This document shows, piece after piece, positions 1-7,542 of a stretch of DNA of 46,553 bases. Position numbers and translations under genes: made by a program. The stretch comes from Lactobacillus amylolyticus DSM 11664 (GTDB lineage: Bacteria > Bacillota > Bacilli > Lactobacillales > Lactobacillaceae), in NCBI RefSeq assembly GCF_000178475.1, contig NZ_ADNY01000010.1, positions 1-46,553 on the forward strand, given 5' to 3'. The notes under the pieces are model-generated. The model was not told the DNA's origin. It saw only the letters and a program-made list of their open reading frames with translations, and made no database searches. Positions within the stretch are counted from its first letter, which is position 1. Each line of letters begins with the position of its first letter.

Positions 1-1898
1 CTAATATAATTAGAAGATTAGGAACCGGAAATATTTATTTAGGCATGAATTTATATTCAGGAGAGCAAGTTATTATTAAGGAAGCCAGATTGGGTTCTAC
101 TCCTACTACAACTAATTGTAGGTATAGATTATGGGATTTGAAAAAGAATGAATTTAACTTGCTTAATAATAGATATTTCCAAAAAAATATTAATCTTCCG
201 AAACCTGAAGATATTTTTCACTACAAGGATTCATTCTTTATTATTGAGAAAAAAATTAATGGTATTACACTTAGAAAGTTTATATCTCAAAATCCACTTT
301 TAGTTACTAAAAAGTATAAAGGAAACTTTTCAAACTATAATAGACATTTGAAAAATATTATTGAAAATATTTTGCTGCTTATTTTTTCGATACATCAAGC
401 AGGATATATTATGAATGACATATCTGATGATAATTTTTTAATAGATTTAACTACAGATAAAGTAAGCGTAATTGATATTGAGTCAATTTCAAAGATGGAA
501 GAAAACAAATATAGGGATGTAGAAACAGCAAGATATATTCTAAGAAAGCCAGAAAACTTGACAGACATAAATGCGGACTATTATAAATTATCGTTATTAT
601 TTTTATATTTAATATTTGGTAAAATTAATGAATTTCTTGTTGATGAGCACTTCTTTGAAAAAAGATTCCAGCTATTAAAAGATAAAATGTCAACAATTCA
701 AAAAGATGTTGTAAATTTTTCTCTTTGGTTATATAAAAAATCAAAAAATAATTTTGTAGATCTTAATACTGAAAAAATAATTATTAATAAATTTAAATTT
801 AGAAAATTTGATGAAGAAGCTTTAGATAATAGAAATTTATCAACGTCTGAAATTTTAACGCAAATAAAAAAGTATTATATACATAAATTTAATCTAAAAT
901 TTGATGATAAGTTTAAAGGTACAAATTATCTAGGTGATTTAACTAAATATACTTTAACTTACGGAATATTAGGCTCAATGATTTTGGGTAAGAAGCTGGC
1001 TTGGATTAGTGAAGTTAATTTAAAAGAGTTAATTCAAAAAGTTCATATAGAAATAAATAAAAATGTTGAAAAAAATCAATTAAATAATGGCCTCTTTTTT
1101 GGTTTGGCAGGGGCTGCCTTATTTGACTATTATATGGATATACCTTTTGAAGATAATGTGTATTTATTTAAATTAATTAATAGAATAAATAGCGAAACTA
1201 ATACTTCTTTTGCCAATGGACTAGCTGGTATTATATATGCATTGCAAGAAATGAGTAAAAATAAAGGATATCCAGACTTTAAAGAAATAATAGATTCTAT
1301 TAGTTTGAGCCATAAAGAGCCTAATAATAATGATGAAGGATTCGAATATGGAGATATTGGATGGGCATATATTTTATTGCGTGAATATAAGGTTAGTTCA
1401 AAAACTTTTTATTTGAATGTAGCAAGCAAAATTTTAAAACGATCAACTAGTAAATACCTAAATGAGAAGCCTTTTATGGGAATTTCCTATAACTCTAAAT
1501 TGTGGCCAAATATTCGCTGTCCATATTTTATGTATGGATCTGCTGGTTTAATTTATGTTTTATCACTATTTTACAATATGACTGGCCAATTTAATTGGAA
1601 GATAATGGAAAAATATTTAACCTCGTTAAATCAACCATACGCCTATAATTATGGATTTAATAACGGTGCTGCAGGAATATTATACGTGTTAATAAAAATA
1701 AAGGAACAAAAGGATATTCCTGGAAATATTAGTCAAAAAATTAATAGTATGATTTTAAATTATAAAAGAATGCTATTATTTCACTATCAAAATAAAAATG
1801 AAGTATTAGGTTGGCCTACAGATGGACAAATAGATTTTGCAGATGATATTGGTTCTGGCACACTAGGAATATATCTAGTATTAAGAAAATTAATATAG
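1..1898 (+). CDS. Class III-like lanthipeptide synthetase (kinase-cyclase part), 5' truncated by window edge
   Basis: LanKC-type enzymes phosphorylate Ser/Thr of a precursor peptide, eliminate to dehydro-residues and cyclise with Cys. The frame is open upstream of the ATG at 45: codons from position 3 read a kinase glycine-rich-loop-like RRLGTGNIYLG followed by VIIK, so the ATG is internal and an N-terminal lyase region probably lies off-window. Kinase signs (numbered from the ATG at 45) are a catalytic-loop-like NDISDDN around 124-130 and VIDIES around 142-147 in place of DFG. The C-terminal ~350 residues carry GxxG helical-barrel repeats of LanC type (NGLAG, YGSAG, NNGAAG). The expected zinc positions read FMYG and NNG instead of WCxG and CHG, which argues for class III rather than class IV. 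The gene is very AT-rich compared with the core genes, suggesting transfer. An exporter follows 18 bp downstream. Precursor and product are unknown. Confidence 0.8.
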   Translation, partial: NIIRRLGTGNIYLGMNLYSGEQVIIKEARLGSTPTTTNCRYRLWDLKKNEFNLLNNRYFQKNINLPKPEDIFHYKDSFFIIEKKINGITLRKFISQNPLLVTKKYKGNFSNYNRHLKNIIENILLLIFSIHQAGYIMNDISDDNFLIDLTTDKVSVIDIESISKMEENKYRDVETARYILRKPENLTDINADYYKLSLLFLYLIFGKINEFLVDEHFFEKRFQLLKDKMSTIQKDVVNFSLWLYKKSKNNFVDLNTEKIIINKFKFRKFDEEALDNRNLSTSEILTQIKKYYIHKFNLKFDDKFKGTNYLGDLTKYTLTYGILGSMILGKKLAWISEVNLKELIQKVHIEINKNVEKNQLNNGLFFGLAGAALFDYYMDIPFEDNVYLFKLINRINSETNTSFANGLAGIIYALQEMSKNKGYPDFKEIIDSISLSHKEPNNNDEGFEYGDIGWAYILLREYKVSSKTFYLNVASKILKRSTSKYLNEKPFMGISYNSKLWPNIRCPYFMYGSAGLIYVLSLFYNMTGQFNWKIMEKYLTSLNQPYAYNYGFNNGAAGILYVLIKIKEQKDIPGNISQKINSMILNYKRMLLFHYQNKNEVLGWPTDGQIDFADDIGSGTLGIYLVLRKLI

Positions 1899-1916
1899 AA
1901 AAGGGGGGCAGTTTCA

Positions 1917-3500
1917 ATGAGACTTAACTTCTTTAAATATCTTTATCCACATAAGAAATTACTATGGTTTGGCATTATTATTGCTGGTGGATTGACTTCA
2001 TTAGATGGGATTGTCTCTCCATACATTATTGGGACTTTAACCAATATTTTAATGGCAAAACACTTTAATCGAGTTCCGCAAATTTTAGTATTGTACTTGG
2101 TTTTGTTTTTAATAATTACAATTAGTTATTGGATTTGGCAATTATTATGGGCTAAGGCGAGGCAAGCTGCTAATTTACGAATGCGCGCAGATGTTTTCGA
2201 CCACTTTTTAGATAGTCCTAGTACTGAACGAATCGAAAAGGTAAATAACTTCGTTAATGTTGATGTTAAACAAATTGAAGGACAATATGTCAATTCAGTT
2301 GTTAATTTAGTTTATTGTATCGAACAAGCTGTCTTTTCGTTAATCTACGTTATTAGTATTAATGGTATTGTTTCTATGGCATTTCTGATTTGTGGGTTAT
2401 TGCCTTTTTTGGTTCCGCGGTTTACCCGTAATTGGGTTGAAGGTAGTTCCGAAATTTGGAACAAGAGCTATGAGGATTATAATTTAACTTTAAATGAAGC
2501 CTTACGAGGATTTCCAGTAATTAAGCATTTTAATGTTAGTGATATTTTTAAAAAACGTGTTAATCAAAAATTAGCTAGAGAAGAAAACAAATACTGGCAA
2601 ATGTCTTATTGCTCAAGTACTGCCAGTTTTTGCTCACAGCTTAGTTATGCTCTTTCTTCAATTGCAGCATTAAGCGTAGGAGTACTTTTTGTAGTAAATG
2701 GTCAAGTAAATGTTGGAGAATTAATTTCACTATTTCTTGCTTCAGATCGCTTAACTAGTCCAATTATTACTATTTCACAGGTTTTTAATCAGCTGAATAC
2801 AACTACACCATTGATAAAAGAAAACAGTATACTTAATAGCAAACAGATTGCGATTAATAATTTAACTATTGCTAGCCAAAACAGCATTATTAATTTTCAA
2901 AATTGTCAATTGGGTTACCAAAATCAGGCCTTATTAAAAAATGTTGATTTTACAATTAATCCCCATGAAAAAGTCCTAATTGTAGGTCGTTCAGGTATTG
3001 GGAAATCTACCTTATTTAAAACTTTATTAAATGAAATTCCATTAATAAGTGGGACAATTAAGGTAGCACCTAATGTTGCAAATAATTTTGGCGTGGTAGG
3101 ACAGGAGAGTTATATTTTTTCTGATACTTTGCGGTTTAACTTAACTTTAGGCCGTAAAATAGCGGATGAAAAGTTGATTACAATATTAAAAAAAGTTGAT
3201 TTAGAAAAATTTGCTAGACTAAAGGCACTAGATCAAAAACTAGGAAAAAGTGGTCTTAGTCTGTCTGGTGGTGAGCGAAGAAAAATTGAATTGGCGAGAG
3301 CTTTACTTGCTAAAAAAGAAATTCTGCTAGTTGATGAAGGCTTATCTGGACTTGATAAAAAAAGCAGTCAAAAGATTTTTGACTTAATTATGACTTTTCC
3401 AGGCACAGTTTTGGAAATTGAACATATAATTGGAAAAGAGCAGAGCATGCAGTATGATCAGTTAATTGATCTGAATCAAAAGCAGTATCAAGTAGAGTAG
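1917..3500 (+). CDS. ABC transporter, fused membrane and ATPase domains (RiPP exporter candidate)
   Basis: A 527-aa half-transporter. Residues 1-300 form a six-helix-type membrane domain and residues ~315-527 an ATPase domain. Visible motifs are Walker A GRSGIGKST (~367-375), Q-loop Q396, signature LSGGE (~459-463), Walker B ILLVDE (~479-484) with D-loop SGLD, and an H-loop His near 503. There is no N-terminal C39 peptidase, so leader removal, if needed, must be done by another protein. The start ATG has a strong G-rich ribosome-binding site. Its position directly after the synthetase suggests export of the modified peptide; self-immunity is an alternative. The substrate is inferred from context only. 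Confidence 0.85.
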   Translation: MRLNFFKYLYPHKKLLWFGIIIAGGLTSLDGIVSPYIIGTLTNILMAKHFNRVPQILVLYLVLFLIITISYWIWQLLWAKARQAANLRMRADVFDHFLDSPSTERIEKVNNFVNVDVKQIEGQYVNSVVNLVYCIEQAVFSLIYVISINGIVSMAFLICGLLPFLVPRFTRNWVEGSSEIWNKSYEDYNLTLNEALRGFPVIKHFNVSDIFKKRVNQKLAREENKYWQMSYCSSTASFCSQLSYALSSIAALSVGVLFVVNGQVNVGELISLFLASDRLTSPIITISQVFNQLNTTTPLIKENSILNSKQIAINNLTIASQNSIINFQNCQLGYQNQALLKNVDFTINPHEKVLIVGRSGIGKSTLFKTLLNEIPLISGTIKVAPNVANNFGVVGQESYIFSDTLRFNLTLGRKIADEKLITILKKVDLEKFARLKALDQKLGKSGLSLSGGERRKIELARALLAKKEILLVDEGLSGLDKKSSQKIFDLIMTFPGTVLEIEHIIGKEQSMQYDQLIDLNQKQYQVE

Positions 3501-3505
3501 AGCTA

Positions 3506-4346
3506 TTGATGAAGGTAAAAGTGCAAGTTATGACAATTGGTGAGGCTTTAAGAAGAAAACGCAAGCAGCTTGGCTTAAGCCAAACTGAAATGGCATCAAA
3601 TGTAATCTCAACAGCTTTTTATTCTAAAGTTGAGCGTGATGAATACGATCTTGATACGATGAAATTGATTAAGATGTTGATGATTCATCAAATTGATCCA
3701 ATCGAATTCATGAAAGAAATTATTCCAAAGAAGAAGGATGATGATCTTTATAGTCATGATGATCTGCATCGAAGAATTCTAGAAGCGTTTGCTGATCAAG
3801 ATCTTAAAAGAATCAAAGCAATCCAAAATTATTGTGAAATGCATAAGATAGAAGATTTGTATGATCAAACGGTTTTTTTAGAAGCTGCTTTAAAAAAGGA
3901 TCTTAAAATTATTTCAGATGAAATGAAGGAGAAAGTCAAAAATTCACTTTTCCAAAAAGAAAACTGGAATGATGATTATTTGTTTACGCTGACAAATTCT
4001 TTGGCAGCGTTTGATATTGAAACTTCCAGTGAACTAGTTCATAAGGCTCTAAAAAAATACTCTAAGAAAGAACAATTAACAAAAAAATATTGTCTATTTG
4101 CTATCATCAATTTGTGTTAATTATCTTTCATTAGTTTATTTTAATCATAGTCGAACGGCTGTAAGGGATGAAGCAATTTCTTTCTTGCAAGCGCTTCCTG
4201 AGCAGCCAGAAAATTGTTTTGCAAAAATTATGGCGAATTATTATGAAGCGATGTTTAATAATGATCAGTTAAAGATAAATTCAATTTTAACTTTTATGGA
4301 AAAGAATAATTTGAAGAAATTAGCTAAGCGTATAACTATTGATTAG
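3506..4346 (+). pseudogene. Rgg/GadR/MutR-type transcriptional regulator, frameshifted
   Basis: The N-terminal ~65 residues are an XRE-type helix-turn-helix (MTIGEALRRKRKQLGLSQ, with the usual Rgg start at ATG 3530; TTG 3506 and ATG 3509 are alternatives). The rest is helical like the Rgg peptide-binding repeat domain. The first frame stops at 4120. The -1 frame carries on with a plausible Rgg C-terminus to 4346. The switch lies around the A7 run at 4081-4087, and the two parts together give ~280 aa, the normal family length. Rgg proteins sense short peptides and often control neighbouring RiPP or bacteriocin genes, so this was probably the cluster's regulator. The break may be real, phase-variable or a homopolymer read error. 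Confidence 0.75.
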
Positions 4347-4445
4347 AGTAAAATTTGAAAAGAGATGCTAATTACTATGATTCCATGGCCAACAACTTAT
4401 TAAATAGAAAATATATAATATTTTCTCTGTTTTTTAACAAATGAT

Positions 4446-4471
4446 AAAAGAGGACTACGTCCTCTTTTTTG
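4446..4471 (+). terminator. Rho-independent terminator after the RiPP locus
   Basis: AAAAGAGGAC, a TAC loop, then GTCCTCTTTTTT: a 10-bp stem with a T-run, placed 100 bp after the rgg remnant. It would end transcription of the synthetase-exporter-regulator block. Confidence 0.8.
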
Positions 4472-4675
4472 GAATAAAAAACTGTTAACAACTTATCATA
4501 GAGATAAGGCATCAACAGGAAAAATTATAGAGCCATAATTATTTGATTTAAACAGTAATTATCCGCTTTTTTAATTAACAACCTTAAAGGTATATCGGCA
4601 ATTGAAAACTGTCAAATAGTTTGTGTAAATAGATCTTTGATTTATTTGTTAGTCAAAGTAAGATTCCAATGTATC

Positions 4676-4843
4676 CTACACTTGGCCAAAGCCCTTATGG
4701 ATTCGGTTGAAGTAGTTGTAGCTCATTACCTGAATACTAATAAAAGTATTAAGCAACTGATTAACTGTAGTTTGAATTTCAAACACATTAACTTTGTCTT
4801 GATTAAATAGTGCTTGAGTAATATTTTGGGTAAAATCATTCAT
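4676..4843 (-). pseudogene. Remnant of a Mutator/IS256-type transposase N-terminus
   Basis: On the minus strand an ATG at 4843 opens a 55-codon frame beginning MNDFTQNITQALFNQDK and containing VNQLL. This resembles the start of lactobacillal IS256-family transposases, where a short helical lead-in is followed by a VNxLL segment. It stops at 4676 with no catalytic DDE region. No terminal inverted repeats were identified. The rest of the 4347-4921 stretch shows no coding signal apart from this remnant and the terminator at 4446. Identification is from memory of the family pattern, so moderate. Confidence 0.45.
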
Positions 4844-4956
4844 CTTTGCCCAAACTATTTTACGGTCTCAGAATACCTAATATAATAGGTATATATTTTA
4901 TAAAAACTTTAATGATAATTAATGTATTTGCCATTGTTTTACTTTTTGGATATAAT

Positions 4957-5153
4957 TATTGACGAAAGGATAAATCCTAATGAGCGGTCGACTCATAGTC
5001 AATCTGATATTTCAATAGGACATAAGGGCCTAACGGGTTGCAAGAACCAAAGCAATCTTGATACATATATTGGACATAAGGGCCAAGCGGGTGGCAGACA
5101 CCAAAATAAACCGACCAAAATGAGCTTGCACTTAGTGCAAGCTCATTTTTTTT
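4957..5153 (+). promoter_or_regulatory. Structured 5' leader with tandem covarying hairpin motif (riboswitch-like, unidentified)
   Basis: The leader has three parts. First, TTGAC (about 4959-4963) and GTCAA (about 4998-5002) can enclose hairpins AGGAT/ATCCT and ATGAG/CTCAT, a three-way-junction layout. Second, two ~33-nt copies (5018-5050 and 5072-5104) share GGACATAAGGGCC, then CGGGT, then a small hairpin: GGTT-GCAAG-AACC in copy 1 and GGTG-GCAGA-CACC in copy 2. The T-A to G-C change keeps the pair. Third, a strong terminator (5117-5153) ends directly before the ribosome-binding site of the next gene. AATGAGC (4979-4985) could pair with GCTCATT of the terminator's 3' arm as an antiterminator. 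I do not recognise it as a named RNA family. Function is inferred from layout. Confidence 0.5.
5117..5153 (+). terminator. Intrinsic terminator immediately upstream of the PBECR4-like gene
   Basis: AAAATGAGCTTGCAC, TTA loop, GTGCAAGCTCATTTTTTTT: a near-perfect ~15-bp stem with an eight-T tail. It ends at 5153 and the ribosome-binding site GGAGAG starts at 5154, so the downstream gene would be expressed only by read-through. This is the arrangement expected of an attenuator or riboswitch expression platform. Confidence 0.85.
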
Positions 5154-5163
5154 GGAGAGAATA

Positions 5164-5653
5164 ATGAAAAGAAATTATAGAAAATTAAAATCAACAGAAT
5201 ATATTTCTGTAAAACGTCATATGAATGATATTTATGAAGTAGCTGAATTTTATAAAAAATATTCATTAATAAAAAAGTTACTTTTTATTCAAAAAATACA
5301 ACTATTACAGTAATTGCATCTGCATCTAATTTTATGCATTTATGTGGACTTCTTTATTCAAGAGGAAGCAAAAATTTCTTTAAAGATGTAATAGACAGAA
5401 AAGTTGATTTATCAAAAATTTTAGTAAAAACAGACGGTACGACGTTTCAAAAATCAAAAGTTTTAAATTCGTTCCCTGAATTAATTAGTAACAATGCCAG
5501 ATTAACCAAAAGGGGCAAGTTTTTATTTCTCGACTACAATCAATTTTAAATTTACATAGAATGAAAAAATTTGATAAGGGAAAGACCATTATAAAAATAG
5601 TATCTCAAGAATTTAACTCTGATAAATCTATAGTGTTATTTAGCAGAAAATAA
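5164..5653 (+). pseudogene. PBECR4-domain (barnase/EndoU/colicin-like) protein gene, two frameshifts
   Basis: ATG 5164 follows GGAGAG. Joining three frames gives one ~163-aa protein: frame 1 (5164 to about 5271, MKRNYRKLKSTEYISVKRH), frame 2 (about 5271-5510, with SNFMHLCGLLYSRGSKNFF and DGTTFQKSKVLNSF) and frame 3 (about 5514-5653, ISRLQSILNLHRMKKFDKG to SIVLFSRK). The central HLCGL and FF(K)D pattern matches PBECR4 proteins of lactobacilli, a predicted nuclease-toxin fold group often found on mobile DNA. Breaks fall at the A6 run (5271-5276) and at AAAAGGGG near 5508-5515. The family assignment is from pattern memory, and activity of the intact form is not established. Confidence 0.6.
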
Positions 5654-5990
5654 TTTAAAGTGCAACTCGAAAGAAAAAATCTATTTTATAAATACTTTAA
5701 TCCTAGTGTTAATCATTTTTGTAATGTTTAAAGTAGAATGTTACTAAAATTTTAAAACCTACCACATAAATACACATACTCTAATCGAGTATGTGTATTA
5801 AAATCAATAAAAATATTTATCTGTAAATACTGGTCTATAAAACAAGGAAGGTATAGTTAAAAGATATTTTATTAATTCAAACCAAGTTAAGTATGGTTAA
5901 TATTAATAATTTTCCTGTAAAATTTTGGTCTGGGCAAATAGGGAAAACAGACCAAATTGCTTTTAAAATAAAGATAAGGAAGGTAAATAT
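5654..5990. other. Intergenic stretch without a gene; two hairpins
   Basis: No coding frame of note. A 13-bp stem (5769-5781 with 5787-5799, AATACACATACTC and its complement) with a weak T-tail may end the preceding transcript. A second inverted repeat, TTTGGTCTG (5924-5932) with CAGACCAAA (5948-5956), lies in the leader of kptA 35 bp before its start. The rest is AT-rich sequence with no pattern I can name. Confidence 0.5.
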
Positions 5991-6545
5991 ATGAACAATT
6001 ATTCTACTCATCGTTCAGATGTCTTTATTAGCAAAAAAATGTCTTACTGTTTGCGCCATAATCCAGAAAAATATGGCCTAAAGCTTGATGAATACGGTTC
6101 TGTTGATTTACAAAAATTCTTGAATGCAATGAACAAGATGCACCATTTTCAGCCAAAATTAACTGAGATGAAAATTCGGGAAATTATGAATTTTAGTGAT
6201 AAAGAACGATTTGAAATAAAAAATGGGAAAATCTGTGCTTTATATGGCCATTCTATTCCTATCAAAAGAAAGCAGGCAATACCGCCAGATATTTTATATC
6301 ATGGTACGACGCATTCCTTTTTGTCTAGCATTATGAAAGAGGGACTTTTACCAATGGGCAGACAATATGTTAATTTGTCGACTGATATTGAAATGGCCGA
6401 GTCTGTTGGTAAAAGACGCGATAACCATCCGGTTATTTTAAAAATTAATGCTAAACAAGCAGTGAAAGATGGAATTAAATTTTATATTGGCAATAATGAA
6501 GTGTGGCTTTGTGATCATGTGCCGACCAAGTATTTAACTCTGTAA
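5991..6545 (+). CDS. kptA: RNA 2'-phosphotransferase (Tpt1/KptA family)
   Basis: KptA transfers the 2'-phosphate from RNA to NAD+, giving ADP-ribose 1'',2''-cyclic phosphate. In bacteria its natural substrate is unclear because tRNA splicing of the eukaryotic type is absent. The 184-aa length is typical. The N-terminal winged-helix part has MSYCLRHNP with Arg22, followed by GLKLDEYGSVDL. The C-terminal ADP-ribosyltransferase-like part has LYHGT (His104), an Arg at ~124 followed by VNLS, and NEVWLCDHVP near the end. These correspond to the family's Arg-His-Arg-Arg core. ATG is preceded by AAGGAAGG. A GNAT gene follows 36 bp later, possibly cotranscribed. Confidence 0.9.
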   Translation: MNNYSTHRSDVFISKKMSYCLRHNPEKYGLKLDEYGSVDLQKFLNAMNKMHHFQPKLTEMKIREIMNFSDKERFEIKNGKICALYGHSIPIKRKQAIPPDILYHGTTHSFLSSIMKEGLLPMGRQYVNLSTDIEMAESVGKRRDNHPVILKINAKQAVKDGIKFYIGNNEVWLCDHVPTKYLTL

Positions 6546-6581
6546 AATTCAATAAGAAGAATTAAGAAGTAGGAATAATTA

Positions 6582-7082
6582 ATGAAAATAATTTATCGTA
6601 CAGTAAAAAAAGCCGATTTACCAACGATTATTGATCTTGAATCAGCAGCTTTTCATATGAATAAAGAAATGACTGAAAAAGACATGATCGGCAGAATTGA
6701 GAACTATCCTGATACTTTTTTAGTTGCAGAAGATGAAGAGACTGGAAAAATTGTTGGTCATACTTTTGGTCCAGCTTTTGCCAAGCGTTACATCGAAGAT
6801 AAGCTTTATTTTAAAAATCATCCTAATCGCGCTGAAGACAAATACCAAATGATCTTGTCAATTGTAGTTGCTCCCGAATATCGCCATCGGGGAATTGCTT
6901 CACATTTGTTGGATAAAATGACGGAAATTGCTAAGAGTCAGGGTAGAGTGGCAATTTCTTTAACTTGTTACCGTGAACTTTTTCCATTTTATGAGAGCAA
7001 TGGTTTTGTCAATGAAGGTAAAACACATGATTTGCCTGATCCTGATGGAAAACAAAGTTACAATATGTTGAGAGAAGTTTAA
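6582..7082 (+). CDS. GNAT family N-acetyltransferase
   Basis: A 166-aa cytosolic acetyltransferase domain using acetyl-CoA. Motif A is SIVVAPEYRHRGIASHLL, with the pyrophosphate-binding loop RHRGIA at 101-106. The C-terminal FYESNGFVNEG is the usual GNAT motif B region. TLVA-type beta strands and HTFGPAF precede it. Length is normal for single-domain GNATs. AAGTAGGA lies upstream of the ATG. The substrate is not predictable. It sits behind kptA on the same strand. Confidence 0.9.
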   Translation: MKIIYRTVKKADLPTIIDLESAAFHMNKEMTEKDMIGRIENYPDTFLVAEDEETGKIVGHTFGPAFAKRYIEDKLYFKNHPNRAEDKYQMILSIVVAPEYRHRGIASHLLDKMTEIAKSQGRVAISLTCYRELFPFYESNGFVNEGKTHDLPDPDGKQSYNMLREV

Positions 7083-7110
7083 AGAAAAAGGATAAGCTTA
7101 TGTTTCCAGA

Positions 7111-7254
7111 TTAATTTCACTGCCACAAACACAGACAATTATTGATGGGATGAGTGCTGCTGGAGTTTCGATTGATGATACCAATGTGATTGTTCAATTA
7201 AAACGCGGATGGCAGTATATTCTACAAGGATCCAAGCCGTCACTATTCACTTAG
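7111..7254 (+). pseudogene. Unrecognised coding remnant
   Basis: An open stretch without its own start reads ISLPQTQTIIDGMSAAGV and then VIVQLKRGWQYILQG up to a TAG at 7252-7254. The composition looks protein-like, but the frame begins after a TAA. It is probably a fragment of a lost gene. I do not recognise the family. Confidence 0.3.
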
Positions 7255-7258
7255 CAAA

Positions 7259-7447
7259 ATGAGAAAGATTGATAATTATGTTGCCAAACACAGATTGCTC
7301 TCAGTAAGTGAATCACAAAAGAATGGCTTTTCATTTGATCAATCATTTTATTGGGAATATGAAAATTCAAGAACAGGCGGTTTGACCCGCAAAGGCAATA
7401 CTTTGACTTTCAGCAATGTTTACTGCATCGAACAATTTAGAAAATAA
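7259..7447 (+). CDS. Hypothetical 62-aa protein or remnant
   Basis: ATG 7259 opens MRKIDNYVAKHRLLSVSESQ and ends FSNVYCIEQFRK just before a good terminator. No Shine-Dalgarno of note is visible and there is no membrane segment. It follows a probable gene remnant by 5 bp and may be the end of the same decayed gene. Function unknown. Confidence 0.3.
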   Translation: MRKIDNYVAKHRLLSVSESQKNGFSFDQSFYWEYENSRTGGLTRKGNTLTFSNVYCIEQFRK

Positions 7448-7460
7448 AACAATTAGAAGA

Positions 7461-7500
7461 AAGAAGCAGCTCAACTAAATAAAGTTGAACTGCTTCTTTT
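7461..7500 (+). terminator. Intrinsic terminator between convergent units
   Basis: AAGAAGCAGCTCAACT (7461-7476) pairs with AGTTGAACTGCTTCTTTT (7483-7500) with one mismatch. It lies between the plus-strand remnant and the 3' end of mgtA on the minus strand and could serve both. Confidence 0.75.
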
Positions 7501-7542
7501 GACCATTGCATGTGAGCAAAAGATTTATGTTTGTCAATATCA

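Noticed and set aside
4975..5010. tRNA-like GAGCGGTCGACTCATAGTC
   Set aside because: Resembles D-arm and anticodon-arm sequence, but no acceptor stem, TTCRANY loop or CCA partner is found.
5018..5104. Two direct repeats as a CRISPR array
   Set aside because: Only two imperfect copies, ~20-bp gap, no cas genes, and differences keep base pairing.
5072..5104. T-box (GGGTGGCA resembles the T-box core)
   Set aside because: The conserved GGGTGGNACCGCG continuation and the stem I AGTA/GGTG pattern are missing.
4922..5164. 80-aa ORF with repeated GHKG segments
   Set aside because: Composition is unlike a protein, no ribosome-binding site is seen, it runs through a terminator stem, and the repeats are better explained by RNA hairpins with compensatory changes.
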